Assembly: GCF_001433995.1 (NCBI RefSeq)
Contig: NZ_AZCX01000010.1
Location: 1 to 64,000 of the forward strand
Length of the DNA stretch: 64,000 nt
Source of the DNA: Secundilactobacillus kimchicus JCM 15530
GTDB lineage: Bacteria > Bacillota > Bacilli > Lactobacillales > Lactobacillaceae
Reading direction: 5' to 3'
Notes under the pieces: generated by a model
Databases searched by the model: none
What the model was told of the DNA's origin: nothing
The model's input: the letters and a program-made list of their open reading frames with translations, nothing else
Part shown: positions 1 to 9,573 of the stretch, piece after piece
How positions within the stretch are numbered: the first letter of the stretch is position 1
How the letters are laid out: the number at the start of each line of letters is the position of its first letter
Made by a program: the position numbers and the translations under genes

Positions 1-31
1 TAGGCATTAAAAAATCAAAATTTTCCTTCAT
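1..31 (-). CDS. 5' end of a leftward gene, truncated by the window edge
   Basis: Ten codons (beginning MKENFDF) are open from an ATG at 31 to the window edge, preceded by an AAAGGAG-type ribosome site about 11 nt upstream. This suggests a divergently transcribed neighbour of the pdu operon. Too little is visible to name a product, and the call rests only on the start codon, ribosome site and open frame. Confidence 0.4.
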   Translation of the reverse strand, partial: MKENFDFLMP

Positions 32-452
32 AAACGTTGAACTCCTTTAAATCAATTATTTACAGTCTAAAAGTTAACGCGCATAAGCAACGAATGCAAA
101 TTGGGAATCTTTTTCATAAAAGTATAAAAGAAATTATTTATGTACTTTTATAACAGTAACTTTTTTAAGTCATACTTTAAATATATATAAAATAATTAGC
201 GCTTAGCTTGATTATTTGTGCTATTTTACACTTTTTGATAAAAATTAACATCACTATTGAAAAGTAGGCCTGTTTGTCAAGAAAGTAACAAATTAAAAAA
301 GCCGCTAATTTTATCTTTAGATAATGATAAACAAACGAGTCAGTATTCAAAATGATAGTTTGTTGTTCCAATTATGATAATCCTGCACTTGAGGTGTCTG
401 AATTCAGCTAGTGAAATGTTTAAGTCTCTAAAATAGTGCAAGCAAAATTCAA
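32..452. other. AT-rich divergent intergenic region upstream of pdu
   Basis: About 420 bases of very AT-rich sequence separate the leftward gene fragment from the pdu promoter. A 64-codon open frame on the minus strand (177-371) has no convincing ribosome site and low-complexity composition, so it is not called. The stretch probably holds activator (PocR) sites and the divergent promoter, but I cannot identify a specific operator. Confidence 0.5.
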
Positions 453-471
453 TATAATGTAAGTGCTTTCA
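453..471 (+). promoter_or_regulatory. pdu promoter -10 box overlapped by a cre site
   Basis: A perfect TATAAT lies at 453-458 with no good -35 box at the expected distance, which fits an activator-dependent promoter (PocR is the likely activator). A cre-like 14-mer, TGTAAGTGCTTTCA (458-471), matches the CcpA consensus TGWAANCGNTNWCA except for one C to T change in the core. It begins on the last base of the -10 box and would cover the start site, so CcpA should block initiation when preferred sugar is present. Confidence 0.6.
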
Positions 472-515
472 ATGAGAAAGCTATACTCTGCACAAACTTT
501 AAGGAGGATCTCGTC

Positions 516-803
516 ATGGAACAAGAAGCTTTGGGTTTAATCGAAACAAAAGGTTTAGTTGCTTCAATTGAGGCTGCCGATGCAATGGTTAAGGCCGCAA
601 ATGTTGACCTAGTGGGTCAAGAAAAAATTGGTCATGGGTTAGTGACTGTTATGGTTCGCGGTGATGTTGGCGCCGTTAAAGCATCCGTTGATGCTGGTGT
701 AACTGCAGCTGAAAATATTGGTGAAGTGCTCTCAAGCTACGTTATTCCTCGTCCTCATACTGATGTTGAAAAGATTTTACCAAAAACGACTAAAGAAAAC
801 TAA
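516..803 (+). CDS. pduA: PduA, BMC hexameric shell protein
   Basis: A 95-residue single-BMC-domain protein that forms the hexameric facets of the propanediol-utilisation microcompartment. The N-terminus ([19 protein letters not shown]) is the canonical BMC-H opening, and the strand with [17 protein letters not shown] is the conserved second half. It is nearly identical to the downstream PduJ apart from its ends. AAGGAGG at 501-507 sets the start. It is the first gene of the operon, about 50 bases behind the promoter/cre element. The identity of the pore residues was not assessed. Confidence 0.96.
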   Translation: MEQEALGLIETKGLVASIEAADAMVKAANVDLVGQEKIGHGLVTVMVRGDVGAVKASVDAGVTAAENIGEVLSSYVIPRPHTDVEKILPKTTKEN

Positions 804-840
804 CTTTCAAATTATAAGTCATTGAGTTAGGAGGCGTGAC

Positions 841-1557
841 ATGAACAATTTTTTAAACTCTACTAGTTCAGTCTCTGAATTTGTAGGTGCAAGCGAAATT
901 GGTGACACCATCGGAATGTGTATTCCAAGCGTTGACCCACTACTGCTTGGTCAATTGAGTGTTCAAAAGCAATATTCTGTTATTGGTGTACTGAGTGCCC
1001 GGACAGGTGCGGGTCCTCAAATTATGGCGATGGATGATGCCGTGAAGGCTACCAACACAGAGGTATTGGACATTGAACTACCACGTGATACCAAGGGCGG
1101 TGCTGGCCATGGATCATTGATTCTAATCGGCGGAAATGATCCTTCGGATGTGCGGCAAGCGATTCAAGTTGCATTGGACGGGTTAAGCAAGCGGTTTGGT
1201 GATGTTTATAATTCACCAGCGGGGCATCTTGAACTGCAATTCACGGCGAGTGCTTCAGGTGCTTGCCACTTAGCTTTTGGGGCGCCAATCGGTAAAGCAT
1301 ATGGATTAATCTGTGGTGCGCCATCTGGTATTGGTGTTGTGATGGGCGATACGGCGGTTAAAACAGCATCCGTTGACGTCTTATCGTTTGCTTCACCAGC
1401 TCACGGAACAAGTTTCTCAAACGAAGGGATTCTTCACATTAGTGGGGACTCAGGAGCCGTCCGTCAAGCAGTTATTGCTGGACGAGAAGTCGGGTTAAAG
1501 TTATTGGCTGAACTTGGGGCCGAACCCGTAAACGACTTCCCTTCATACATTAAGTAG
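841..1557 (+). CDS. pduB: PduB, tandem-domain BMC shell protein
   Basis: A 238-residue trimeric (BMC-T) shell protein with two fused, permuted BMC domains. Glycine-rich stretches such as TGAGPQIMAMDDAVK and the repeated GDxxAVRQAV-type helices mark the two halves. It abuts pduA with a GGAGG site and belongs to the same transcript. In enteric Pdu systems PduB is a major shell protein whose N-terminus links shell to cargo; the N-terminal segment here is short (about 20 residues before the first domain), consistent with lactobacillar versions. Confidence 0.95.
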   Translation: MNNFLNSTSSVSEFVGASEIGDTIGMCIPSVDPLLLGQLSVQKQYSVIGVLSARTGAGPQIMAMDDAVKATNTEVLDIELPRDTKGGAGHGSLILIGGNDPSDVRQAIQVALDGLSKRFGDVYNSPAGHLELQFTASASGACHLAFGAPIGKAYGLICGAPSGIGVVMGDTAVKTASVDVLSFASPAHGTSFSNEGILHISGDSGAVRQAVIAGREVGLKLLAELGAEPVNDFPSYIK

Positions 1558-1572
1558 AAGGAGGTTTAAAAC

Positions 1573-3249
1573 GTGAAACGACAAAAGCGATTTGAAGAAT
1601 TAGAGAAGCGGCCTATTCATGAAGATGGGTTCGTCAAAGAGTGGCCAGATGAAGGTTTAATTGCAATGATGGGGCCTAACGACCCAAAGCCAAGTATCAA
1701 GATTGAGAATGGTGTTGTTACTGAACTGGATAGCAAGAAACGCGACGACTTCGACCTGATTGACATGTATATTGCAACCTACGGAATCGATTTAAAAAAT
1801 GCTGAAAAAGTTATGGCAATGGATTCTATTAAGATTGCAAATATGTTAGTGGATCCCAATGTTTCTCGTAAGGAAGTTATCAACGTTACATTAGCTTTAA
1901 CACCAGCTAAGGCTGAAGAAGTTATTAGCAAATTGAATTTCGGTGAGATGATCATGGCTAGCCAAAAAATGCGACCTCGTCGGACGCCGGCTACTCAAGC
2001 GCATGTGACGAACATTCGTGATAATCCTGTGCTGATTGCAGCCGATGCAGCCGATGCAGCCGAACGTGGTTTTCCGGAGCAAGAAACAACGACGGCGGTT
2101 GCCCGGTACGCACCACTTAATGCCATTGCACTGTTAGTTGGCTCGCAAACCGGACGTCCAGGTGTCTTGACCCAATGTTCTGTTGAAGAAGCGTTGGAAC
2201 TTAACATGGGGATGAAAGGATTCACTGGTTATGCTGAAACGATTTCCGTTTACGGAACCGACCAAGTATTTACAGATGGTGATGACACCCCATGGTCTAA
2301 AGGATTTTTAGCTTCATGTTATGCCTCTCGTGGGTTGAAGATGCGATTTACCTCAGGTTCTGGCTCAGAAGCTATGATGGGTAACACTGAAGGAAAATCA
2401 ATGCTCTACCTTGAAGCAAGATGTATCTTCATTACCAAAGCATCAGGTGTCCAAGGCCTCCAAAACGGTGGTGTGAGTTGTATTGGGATCCCAGGCGCCG
2501 TGCCTTCTGGAATTCGCTCAGTTATGGGTGAAAACCTCTTATGCATGATGATGGATATCGAATGTGCCTCAGGTAATGACCAAGCCTTCTCTCACTCGGA
2601 TATGCGGCGGACTGAACGGCTATTGGGTCAGTTTATTGCCGGGACTGACTACGTTTCATCTGGTTACTCATCAACACCAAACTACGATAATACGTTTGCG
2701 GGTTCAAATACTGATGCCATGGATTACGACGACTACTACATCATGGAACGTGACTTGATGATTAATGGTGGGATCCACCCGGTAGATGAAGCAACAATCA
2801 TCAAAGTTCGGAATAAAGCGGCTAAGGCAGTTCAGGCAGTCTTTGAAGAACTTGGCTTGCCAAAAATTACCGATGAAGAAGTTGAAGCGGCAACTTATGC
2901 CAACACTTCAAAGGACATGCCAGACCGGAACATGGTCGAAGATATGAAAGCTGCTGAAGATCTCTTGAATCGGGGCGTGACAGCAGTTGATATTGTTAAA
3001 GCACTGTATGAATCAGGGTTTAAGGATATTGCGACCGAAGTTTTGAACCTTCAAAAGCAAAAAGTGTGTGGTGACTTCCTTCAAACGTCAGCCATCTTTG
3101 ATAAGGATTGGAATGTCATTTCTGCTGTTAATAACCCTAATGATTATCAAGGCCCTGGTACTGGATACCGGTTGGATGAAGACCCAGAGGAATGGGAACG
3201 GATTAAAGACGTCCCATTTGCACTGGATCCAGGTCACATGAAATTTTAA
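1573..3249 (+). CDS. pduC: B12-dependent propanediol/glycerol dehydratase, large subunit
   Basis: A 558-residue large (alpha) subunit of adenosylcobalamin-dependent diol dehydratase, close to the roughly 555 residues of the family. It carries the substrate-binding TIM barrel and converts 1,2-propanediol to propionaldehyde, or glycerol to 3-hydroxypropionaldehyde (reuterin), inside the microcompartment. Typical stretches are visible ([14 protein letters not shown] near the start, [10 protein letters not shown] in the middle, [15 protein letters not shown]). The start is GTG at 1573 behind GGAGG. PduD and PduE follow directly. Confidence 0.97.
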   Translation: MKRQKRFEELEKRPIHEDGFVKEWPDEGLIAMMGPNDPKPSIKIENGVVTELDSKKRDDFDLIDMYIATYGIDLKNAEKVMAMDSIKIANMLVDPNVSRKEVINVTLALTPAKAEEVISKLNFGEMIMASQKMRPRRTPATQAHVTNIRDNPVLIAADAADAAERGFPEQETTTAVARYAPLNAIALLVGSQTGRPGVLTQCSVEEALELNMGMKGFTGYAETISVYGTDQVFTDGDDTPWSKGFLASCYASRGLKMRFTSGSGSEAMMGNTEGKSMLYLEARCIFITKASGVQGLQNGGVSCIGIPGAVPSGIRSVMGENLLCMMMDIECASGNDQAFSHSDMRRTERLLGQFIAGTDYVSSGYSSTPNYDNTFAGSNTDAMDYDDYYIMERDLMINGGIHPVDEATIIKVRNKAAKAVQAVFEELGLPKITDEEVEAATYANTSKDMPDRNMVEDMKAAEDLLNRGVTAVDIVKALYESGFKDIATEVLNLQKQKVCGDFLQTSAIFDKDWNVISAVNNPNDYQGPGTGYRLDEDPEEWERIKDVPFALDPGHMKF

Positions 3250-3268
3250 AGAAAAGGGGGTATGTACC

Positions 3269-3985
3269 GTGTCGAATTCAATTGATGAAGACTTGTTAAG
3301 AAGAATTATTAAAGAGGTTATTTCTGAATCAAGTAACGTGGATAAACCAATTTCGTTTGGCGAAGGTCAAGCAAGTACGAGTGTTGCAACTGCTGACGAT
3401 GATCGTTCAACCCTGTCTCACGCTGTGTCGGAGGAGAAATTGGATTGGTTCAAACACGTTGGTGTTGCAAAACCAGGTTTTTCCCAAGACGAAGTTGTCA
3501 TCGGTGTTGCACCGGCCTTTGCCGAGGTGTTGACGAGCAACATGAGAGGCATTCCGCATAAGGATATTTTACGTCAACTGATTGCGGGTATTGAAGAAGA
3601 AGGTCTCAAGGCTCGAGTCGTTAAGATTTACCGGACGTCAGACGTTTCGTTCTGTGGCGCTGAAGCGGATAAATTATCTGGTTCCGGCATTGCGATCGCT
3701 ATCCAGTCAAAGGGAACGACGATTATCCATCAAAAGGATCAAGAGCCGCTTTCAAACTTGGAATTATTCCCGCAAGCCCCCGTTTTGACCCTCGATACTT
3801 ACCGGGCAATTGGGAAGAACGCAGCGGAATACGCTAAGAATATGTCACCAACGCCAGTGCCAACGGTTAACGACCAAATGGCCCGGGTGGCTTATCAAGC
3901 AATCTCGGCGTTGATGCATATCAAAGAAACCAAGCAGGTCGTCCAAGGGAAGCCTGCTGAAGAAATTGAAGTTAACTTCGATTAA
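3269..3985 (+). CDS. pduD: Propanediol dehydratase, medium subunit
   Basis: A 238-residue medium (beta) subunit of the diol dehydratase, part of the cobalamin-binding face. The N-terminal 20 residues ([17 protein letters not shown]) form an amphipathic helix of the encapsulation-peptide type that targets cargo into the shell, followed by a flexible Ser/Thr-rich linker to about residue 50. The GTG start lies behind AAGGGGG. Its position between pduC and pduE is the invariant order of this enzyme. Confidence 0.96.
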   Translation: MSNSIDEDLLRRIIKEVISESSNVDKPISFGEGQASTSVATADDDRSTLSHAVSEEKLDWFKHVGVAKPGFSQDEVVIGVAPAFAEVLTSNMRGIPHKDILRQLIAGIEEEGLKARVVKIYRTSDVSFCGAEADKLSGSGIAIAIQSKGTTIIHQKDQEPLSNLELFPQAPVLTLDTYRAIGKNAAEYAKNMSPTPVPTVNDQMARVAYQAISALMHIKETKQVVQGKPAEEIEVNFD

Positions 3986-3997
3986 GGAGGAATCAGA

Positions 3998-4519
3998 ATG
4001 AGCGAAATTGATGATTTAGTTGCTAGAGTGGCGCAACAATTGCAGTCCCAATCTGGTACCGCAACTAGTGGCGCTACCGCTACAACTCACGCAACTTCTG
4101 GTAAGGGTCTTGGTGCCAGCGACTATCCGCTGTACAAGAAGCATCCAGAACTCGTTAAATCACCATCTGGCCAGTCTCTAGATGACATCACAATTGATAA
4201 CGTCTTGAGCGGTAAAGTTGGGTCAAAGGATCTTCGGATTACCTCTGACACATTGCAATATCAAGGTGAAATTGCCGATCATGCAGGTCGGTCAGCTATT
4301 CAACGGAATATGGCGCGGGCTGCTGAATTAACCGCAATTCCAGATGACCGGCTACTTGAAATGTACGGTGCGTTACGGCCATACCGGTCAAGCAAACAGG
4401 ATTTGCTCGACATTTCAGATGAATTGGCAACAAAGTATCACGCAACAATTTGTTCTGGATGGTTTAAAGAAGCTGCTCAGTACTATGAGAAGAATAAAAA
4501 ACTCAAGGGTGACAATTAG
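3998..4519 (+). CDS. pduE: Propanediol dehydratase, small subunit
   Basis: A 173-residue small (gamma) subunit of the diol dehydratase. The N-terminus (SEIDDLVARVAQQLQSQ) again resembles an encapsulation helix and is followed by a Thr/Ser/Ala-rich linker. The conserved core begins near YPLYKKHPELVKSPSGQ. It is preceded by a strong AAGGAGG site 12 bases after the pduD stop, in the same operon. Confidence 0.96.
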   Translation: MSEIDDLVARVAQQLQSQSGTATSGATATTHATSGKGLGASDYPLYKKHPELVKSPSGQSLDDITIDNVLSGKVGSKDLRITSDTLQYQGEIADHAGRSAIQRNMARAAELTAIPDDRLLEMYGALRPYRSSKQDLLDISDELATKYHATICSGWFKEAAQYYEKNKKLKGDN

Positions 4520-4534
4520 TTAGGGGTGGAAGCG

Positions 4535-6364
4535 ATGAAGCGAGTTATCGGTGTCGATATCGGGAATTCGTCGACAGAAACTGCTCTCGCCGAAGTCTCA
4601 GAAGAAGGCCAGATCACATTTCTTGGTTCCGGTATTGCTGACACAACCGGGATTAAAGGCACAAAGCAAAACATGATTGGAATTCGGAAATCCATCGCTC
4701 AGGTTTTACAAAAAACGGGATTAGAGCCGTCAGACATTGATCTCGTTCGAGTAAATGAAGCGACACCGGTTATTGGTGATGTTGCAATGGAGACGATTTC
4801 GGAAACCATTATCACTGAGTCGACAATGATTGGGCATAATCCCAATACACCAGGCGGCTTGGGGATTGGTTCCGGATATACGGTCAGCATTCTAGACTTG
4901 GTTCAAAGTGGCAACTTGTCAGACGCGTACATTGTGGTGGTACCTGGTGGAATTGACTTTGCAGACGCTGCTAAGTTAATCAACATGTATATCCAAAAAG
5001 GCTATAAAGTCACCGCGGCGATTTTGCAAAACGACGATGGTGTATTGATTGACAATCGGTTGGAACACCGAATCCCAATTGTGGATGAGGTGTCTCTAAT
5101 TGATAAGGTGCCGTTAGGGATGCTGGCAGCAGTTGAGGTTGCTGATAAAGGAAAAGTAATCTCACAACTGTCTAATCCGTATGGTGTTGCTACCCTGTTT
5201 GGGTTGACTTCTGACGAGACGAAAAACATTGTCCCCGTATCACGAGCTTTGATTGGCAATCGTTCCGCTGTCGTGATTAAGACGCCAGAAGGCGATGTTA
5301 AGGCCAGAACGATTCCAGCAGGAAGCATTACCATCAAAGGTGACAATGGTTCTGAAAGTGTCAACGTGGCCGGTGGGGCCGAAGCCATCATGCAAAAGGT
5401 GAATACCTTCCACGCCATTAGCGACATTACAGGTGAGTCGGGCACTAACGTTGGCGGCATGCTTGAGAAAGTTCGTCAGACGATGGCGGAATTGACGGGG
5501 AAGCAAAACAGTGAGATTGCCATTCAAGATCTGCTGGCCGTTAACACGTCGGTTCCGGTTAAAGTGCAAGGTGGCTTAGCAGGCGAGTTTTCTAACGAAC
5601 AAGCAGTCGGAATTGCTGCAATGGTGAAGTCAGATCACTTGCAAATGCAACGGATTGCTGACCTGATCAAAGAGACTTTGGATATGCCGGTTGAAATTGG
5701 TGGTGCTGAAGCCGAAGCAGCTATTCTGGGAGCGCTAACAACACCCGGGACAACAAAGCCGATTGCAATCTTGGACCTTGGCGCTGGTTCGACAGATGCT
5801 TCAATCATCAATCGGGACAACGACATCGTCGCCATTCACTTGGCCGGTGCTGGTGACATGGTCACGATGATTATCAACTCGGAACTCGGCTTGGATGATG
5901 TTTACCTTGCTGAGGAGATCAAAAAGTACCCCTTAGCAAAGGTTGAAAATTTGTTCCAGATTCGGCATGAGGACGGGACTGTTCAGTTCTTTGATAAACC
6001 ATTACCTGCTGAAATTTTTGCAAAAGTGGTGGTTATTAAACCTGAAGGCTACTCCCCAATCCCGGGTAATCTAGGGATTGAACAAGTTAAAAATGTCCGC
6101 CAAAGTGCTAAGAAGCGGGTATTCGTTGAAAATGCACGACGGGCACTTCAACATGTGAGCCCTACCGGAAATATTCGGGATATTCCGTTTGTTGTGATTG
6201 TTGGTGGGTCAGCGTTAGACTTTGAAATCCCACAATTTGTCACTGACGAATTATCCCATTACAGCTTAGTAGCTGGTCGCGGAAATGTTCGATCCGTAGA
6301 GGGACCACGGAACGCTGTGGCCACAGGTTTGATCATTTCATACGCCAACGAAAGAAGGGGTTAA
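4535..6364 (+). CDS. pduG: Diol dehydratase reactivase, large subunit
   Basis: A 609-residue ATP-dependent chaperone-like protein that swaps damaged cobalamin out of the dehydratase. An actin-like ATPase fold is indicated by the N-terminal phosphate motif (VIGVDIGNSSTETAL) and a second motif (AILDLGAGSTDASI, near residue 415). An in-frame GTG lies 9 bases upstream, but the ATG at 4535 is better spaced from AGGGGTGG. It is translated just after pduE and just before its partner pduH. Confidence 0.96.
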   Translation: MKRVIGVDIGNSSTETALAEVSEEGQITFLGSGIADTTGIKGTKQNMIGIRKSIAQVLQKTGLEPSDIDLVRVNEATPVIGDVAMETISETIITESTMIGHNPNTPGGLGIGSGYTVSILDLVQSGNLSDAYIVVVPGGIDFADAAKLINMYIQKGYKVTAAILQNDDGVLIDNRLEHRIPIVDEVSLIDKVPLGMLAAVEVADKGKVISQLSNPYGVATLFGLTSDETKNIVPVSRALIGNRSAVVIKTPEGDVKARTIPAGSITIKGDNGSESVNVAGGAEAIMQKVNTFHAISDITGESGTNVGGMLEKVRQTMAELTGKQNSEIAIQDLLAVNTSVPVKVQGGLAGEFSNEQAVGIAAMVKSDHLQMQRIADLIKETLDMPVEIGGAEAEAAILGALTTPGTTKPIAILDLGAGSTDASIINRDNDIVAIHLAGAGDMVTMIINSELGLDDVYLAEEIKKYPLAKVENLFQIRHEDGTVQFFDKPLPAEIFAKVVVIKPEGYSPIPGNLGIEQVKNVRQSAKKRVFVENARRALQHVSPTGNIRDIPFVVIVGGSALDFEIPQFVTDELSHYSLVAGRGNVRSVEGPRNAVATGLIISYANERRG

Positions 6365-6366
6365 TC

Positions 6367-6735
6367 ATGATTGAGACTGACAAACGGATTCCTTCGATCG
6401 TGCTGGCTGTACCCAATGATGATGTTGATTTAAGTGACCTAGACGACCTTTTTAATGGGATTGAAGAAGAGGAAATTCCAGTTTCAATTAGTCCGATTGA
6501 GCAGGGAAACATCGTTTCAAATGCCTACCAAGCGGCATTGTCATCGAAATTATCTGTCGGCCTTGCTTTTGATGCAACCCAAGTGGTCTTACATTATAAG
6601 AACTTGGCCGAACAAGAGCCCTTGTTTACGGTAAAACGCGGAAATCCAACCATTATGAGAATGATGGGGACCAACGCGGCAAGGCTTGTCAAAGGGACAC
6701 CATTCAAGCTTGGTGAAGGAAGTGAATTTAAATGA
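6367..6735 (+). CDS. pduH: Diol dehydratase reactivase, small subunit
   Basis: A 122-residue small subunit of the dehydratase reactivase, which pairs with PduG and can displace the dehydratase beta subunit during reactivation. It starts 2 bases after the pduG stop and overlaps the next gene by 4 bases (ATGA), so translation is probably coupled through all three genes. The length and a Gly-rich C-terminal half match the family. Confidence 0.92.
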   Translation: MIETDKRIPSIVLAVPNDDVDLSDLDDLFNGIEEEEIPVSISPIEQGNIVSNAYQAALSSKLSVGLAFDATQVVLHYKNLAEQEPLFTVKRGNPTIMRMMGTNAARLVKGTPFKLGEGSEFK

Positions 6736-7235
6736 AATCATTGGGTTATTTAGAAGTTGAGGGTCTGTCAACAGCGATCATCGCGGCCGATAAAATGTTA
6801 AAGACCGCGGACGTAGAACTTCAAGTTCTAGAAAACACTCGCGGTGGCGGTTGGATTATGATTTGTATCACCGGCGATGTGGCTGCCGTATCCGTTGCTG
6901 TGGACGCTGGCGCCGAAACAGCCGGAGATAAAACGATTTCCTCAACGGTCATCGCTAATCCGGCTGAAGGGGTTGAAGCCATTGGTCAATCGGATGCTAT
7001 TTTAGGTAAAAAGCAACCGTCAGAGCCAGAAGTAAAGGTAGCCACTGAGACCACGCAGGCAGCGACACCAGATGACACAGTAAAGCCTGATTTACCAAAG
7101 GCCCAGGAACAACCGGAGACGAAGCCGGCTCCTAAGCGGACGACGCCGCGGAATCGTGCTAAACCGTCTAAACCAAGCACTAATAACAAAAATGTAAAAC
7201 CGAAGAATACACCAAATAATAACGACAACAAATAA
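6732..7235 (+). CDS. pduK: PduK-like BMC shell protein with a long basic/Pro-rich tail
   Basis: A 167-residue protein with one BMC domain (residues 1 to about 90: SLGYLEVEGLSTAIIAADKML) followed by about 75 residues rich in Pro, Lys, Thr and Asn that look disordered. Salmonella PduK has a C-terminal Cys-containing extension; no Cys cluster is seen here, so the tail may instead tether the shell to cargo, nucleic acid or the cytoskeleton. The start overlaps pduH by 4 bases. The assignment rests on the BMC domain, size and position between pduH and pduJ. Confidence 0.85.
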   Translation: MKSLGYLEVEGLSTAIIAADKMLKTADVELQVLENTRGGGWIMICITGDVAAVSVAVDAGAETAGDKTISSTVIANPAEGVEAIGQSDAILGKKQPSEPEVKVATETTQAATPDDTVKPDLPKAQEQPETKPAPKRTTPRNRAKPSKPSTNNKNVKPKNTPNNNDNK

Positions 7236-7250
7236 ATGGAGGAATTTATT

Positions 7251-7526
7251 ATGAATAACGCATTAGGAATGATTGAAACCAAGGGTTTAGTAGCATCTAT
7301 TGAAGCAGCCGATGCAATGGTTAAGGCTGCCAACGTTGAAATGGTCGGTCAAGAAAAAATTGGTAGCGGTTTAGTTACTGTTATGGTTCGAGGCGATGTT
7401 GGTGCCGTTAAAGCCGCCGTTGATGCCGGTGTAGCCGCTGCCGAAAACATTGGTGAAGTGATGTCTTCATATGTCATCCCTCGTCCACACGCTGAAGTGG
7501 AAAACATCTTACCAGCTAAGAAATAA
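7251..7526 (+). CDS. pduJ: PduJ, BMC hexameric shell protein
   Basis: A 91-residue BMC-H shell protein almost identical in its core to PduA at 516-803 ([26 protein letters not shown] and the C-terminal SSYVIPRPH). The ATG at 7251 sits 8 bases after GGAGG; an in-frame upstream ATG at 7236 overlaps that ribosome site and is rejected. PduA/PduJ pairs are the major facet proteins, and their different gene positions are known to influence function in Salmonella. Confidence 0.95.
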   Translation: MNNALGMIETKGLVASIEAADAMVKAANVEMVGQEKIGSGLVTVMVRGDVGAVKAAVDAGVAAAENIGEVMSSYVIPRPHAEVENILPAKK

Positions 7527-7554
7527 TTAACGAGATACGGGATGGGAATCGACT

Positions 7555-8187
7555 ATGAATGATGAAGAATTAAGAAACATTATCAAGAAAATTATTCTTG
7601 AGGAAACACAACAAAACCAGATTAGAATTGGTGTTTCAAACCATCACATTCATTTGACGGATGCTGATTTTAAGGTTTTGTTCCCCGGTCAAGAAATGAC
7701 GGTATTTAAGCCGTTATATCAACACAATGAATTTGCATCGAACCAGTTTGCTGACGTTGTTGGACCAAAGGGAACCGTTAAGCATGTTCGAATCCTTGGG
7801 CCTAACAGGGATCACTCGCAAGTTGAAATTGCGAAGTCTGAAACCTACACGTTGGGTATCGACGCACCAATCCGTTTGTCTGGTCACTTGGAAGGCGCAC
7901 CGTCAGTCAAATTGGTAACGCCAGACGGTGAAGTCACAGTGCAAGGCGTCATTGTTGCTAAGCGGCATATCCATATGAGCCTTGAAGATGCTCAGCGGTT
8001 TGGCGTTAAGTTAGGCGACTCGGTTTCGGTTGAAATCAAAACGCCAGATCGGACCACCACGTTTGCTGATGTGATTGCTCGCCCACGGGAAGATTTCTTA
8101 CTTGAAATGCATATCGATACGGACGAGGCAAGTGCCGCAAATGTCGGGCCTAACACAACCGGTCGAATTATTGTTGACCCTAAATAA
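7555..8187 (+). CDS. pduL: PduL phosphotransacylase
   Basis: A 210-residue phosphate propanoyltransferase that converts propionyl-CoA to propionyl-phosphate and recycles CoA inside the compartment. Two metal-binding His motifs, VSNHHIHLT and AKRHIHMS, are plainly present, one per domain. The first 20 residues (NDEELRNIIKKIILEE) form an encapsulation helix. The enzyme is unrelated in fold to Pta. It works between PduP and PduW. Confidence 0.96.
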   Translation: MNDEELRNIIKKIILEETQQNQIRIGVSNHHIHLTDADFKVLFPGQEMTVFKPLYQHNEFASNQFADVVGPKGTVKHVRILGPNRDHSQVEIAKSETYTLGIDAPIRLSGHLEGAPSVKLVTPDGEVTVQGVIVAKRHIHMSLEDAQRFGVKLGDSVSVEIKTPDRTTTFADVIARPREDFLLEMHIDTDEASAANVGPNTTGRIIVDPK

Positions 8188-8217
8188 CGGTCGCAACAAT
8201 GGTGGAGGAGTGAGCTT

Positions 8218-8721
8218 ATGGATAACCTAATGGCTAGAGTTGTTGAAAAGATTCAACAACGCCAGACACAATTTCATCAGGTGGTTTATTCCGAGACGCT
8301 TAACGCTCCTGAAATTCAGGTATTCATCGACAATGCGAATGTAGATGTGATGACCACTCCCTTAAATTTTCTCCGTGATCTGTACCAGCTCAATAGCGAT
8401 AACGACTGGGTGAAGTGGGTGATGAAGGGATTCGAGTATGATATTCAATTTCGGTTTGAAGTGTCTGACGAAGTTTCCCGTTTCATTCCCATTAAGATGA
8501 TTCGAGATTGGCCGCTATTGTTCGTGGTTGATGCTAAGCGACCCGTCTATTCACTGGAAGAGCATGTGATATCAAGAGGTCGGATTGCGCAGTTGCCAGA
8601 TCAATCGGTTGTCGTTTTACTTCGGAATCAGAATTTGACTTCTGAAGCGGCGGACCTTGTTCGTAGTAAGGATATTCAATTACAAGTGAGGAATGATGCA
8701 GAGTGTATATGGCAAAAGTAG
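8218..8721 (+). CDS. pduM: PduM-like microcompartment assembly protein
   Basis: A 167-residue protein placed between pduL and pduN, the standard location of pduM, with a helical N-terminus (DNLMARVVEKIQQRQ) resembling a cargo-targeting peptide. PduM is needed for proper compartment assembly in Salmonella; its biochemical role is not known. The assignment relies on position, size and the N-terminal pattern, since no catalytic motif is visible. Its end overlaps the next gene. Confidence 0.78.
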   Translation: MDNLMARVVEKIQQRQTQFHQVVYSETLNAPEIQVFIDNANVDVMTTPLNFLRDLYQLNSDNDWVKWVMKGFEYDIQFRFEVSDEVSRFIPIKMIRDWPLLFVVDAKRPVYSLEEHVISRGRIAQLPDQSVVVLLRNQNLTSEAADLVRSKDIQLQVRNDAECIWQK

Positions 8722-8981
8722 TCGGAAGCGTTGTTTCGACCCAAAAAGATAAGTCGCTCATCGGGCGAAAGCTAATGATCGTCCAACCCGTTGATGCCGA
8801 CGGACAAGCCTCACGAGCTCAAGAAGTGGCCGCTGATACCGTTGGTGCAGGGGTCGGCGAATATGTCTTACTGGTGCGAGGCGCCGGTGCCAGACGGGCC
8901 AATCATGATGTGGAAAAAAATGAACGGGACGTGGTGGATTGTGCCATTGTCGGCATCATTGACCAGTTTCAGACAGGATAG
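8703..8981 (+). CDS. pduN: PduN, pentameric BMC vertex protein
   Basis: A 92-residue EutN/CcmL-family protein that caps the shell vertices. The sequence MYMAKVVGSVVSTQKDKSLIGRKL and the later GAGVGEYVLLVRG follow the family closely. The GTG at 8703 is preferred over ATG at 8709 because it aligns with the family N-terminus (M-x-L/M-A-R/K-V-x-G) and is better spaced from AGTGAGGA. It overlaps pduM by 19 bases. Confidence 0.93.
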   Translation: MYMAKVVGSVVSTQKDKSLIGRKLMIVQPVDADGQASRAQEVAADTVGAGVGEYVLLVRGAGARRANHDVEKNERDVVDCAIVGIIDQFQTG

Positions 8982-8995
8982 GCGGTGACTGCTTT

Positions 8996-9571
8996 TTGGC
9001 AATTTATACAAAGGGCGGCGATAAGGGACAGACAAGCTTGTATGACGGCGCACGAGTCGACAAAGACTCGACTCGAGTGGAAGCTTATGGCATGTTTGAC
9101 GAACTGAATGCAAATGTCAGTGTTGCTGAAAAGCTATGTAAGTCCACAGCAAATCAGCAAATCCTTCGTCGCATTGAATACAAAATGTTTTTTTTACAGG
9201 GTGAAATTGCGACAGCTGATACCGAAAAGTTTTTAAAGAACAGCGTGACGATCGGGGAAGACGACATTAAGTTCCTCGAACAAGTCATTGATCAGTACAC
9301 TGAAGAACTTCCGAAAGTATCCAGCTTCATTTTGCCAGGGACAAGTTTGGCGGGGGCGCAATTGCACGTTTGTCGCACGGTTTGTCGACGCGCAGAACGG
9401 CAATTTGTTCGGTTTCTTAAAACCCAAGACATGCGCCCGGTTTTAGAAAAATACGTCAACCGGATGTCCGACTTTTTCTACATCCTCGCCCGATCGGAGG
9501 ATTTCGAGGCTCAAGTGGATGAGTTGGTCAAAAAAGTATCAGCTAAGTATGATGCAATCAAAGGAGCGTAA
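8996..9571 (+). CDS. pduO: ATP:cob(I)alamin adenosyltransferase, PduO N-terminal domain only
   Basis: A 191-residue PduO-type adenosyltransferase that makes adenosylcobalamin for the dehydratase. The ATP-binding motif YTKGGDKGQTSLYDG is at the N-terminus, and the conserved helix VCRTVCRRAERQFV is in the second half. Unlike enteric PduO (about 336 residues), it lacks the C-terminal HbpS-like domain, which is encoded by the next gene. It starts with TTG, 11 bases after GGCGG, and has no encapsulation peptide of its own. Confidence 0.94.
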   Translation: MAIYTKGGDKGQTSLYDGARVDKDSTRVEAYGMFDELNANVSVAEKLCKSTANQQILRRIEYKMFFLQGEIATADTEKFLKNSVTIGEDDIKFLEQVIDQYTEELPKVSSFILPGTSLAGAQLHVCRTVCRRAERQFVRFLKTQDMRPVLEKYVNRMSDFFYILARSEDFEAQVDELVKKVSAKYDAIKGA

Positions 9572-9573
9572 TC

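Noticed and set aside
177-371. 64-codon open frame on the minus strand before pduA
   Set aside because: No ribosome site and AT-rich low-complexity composition; it lies in a promoter region.
5002-5460. 152-codon antisense frame in pduG
   Set aside because: A shadow of the highly conserved pduG frame with no ribosome site.
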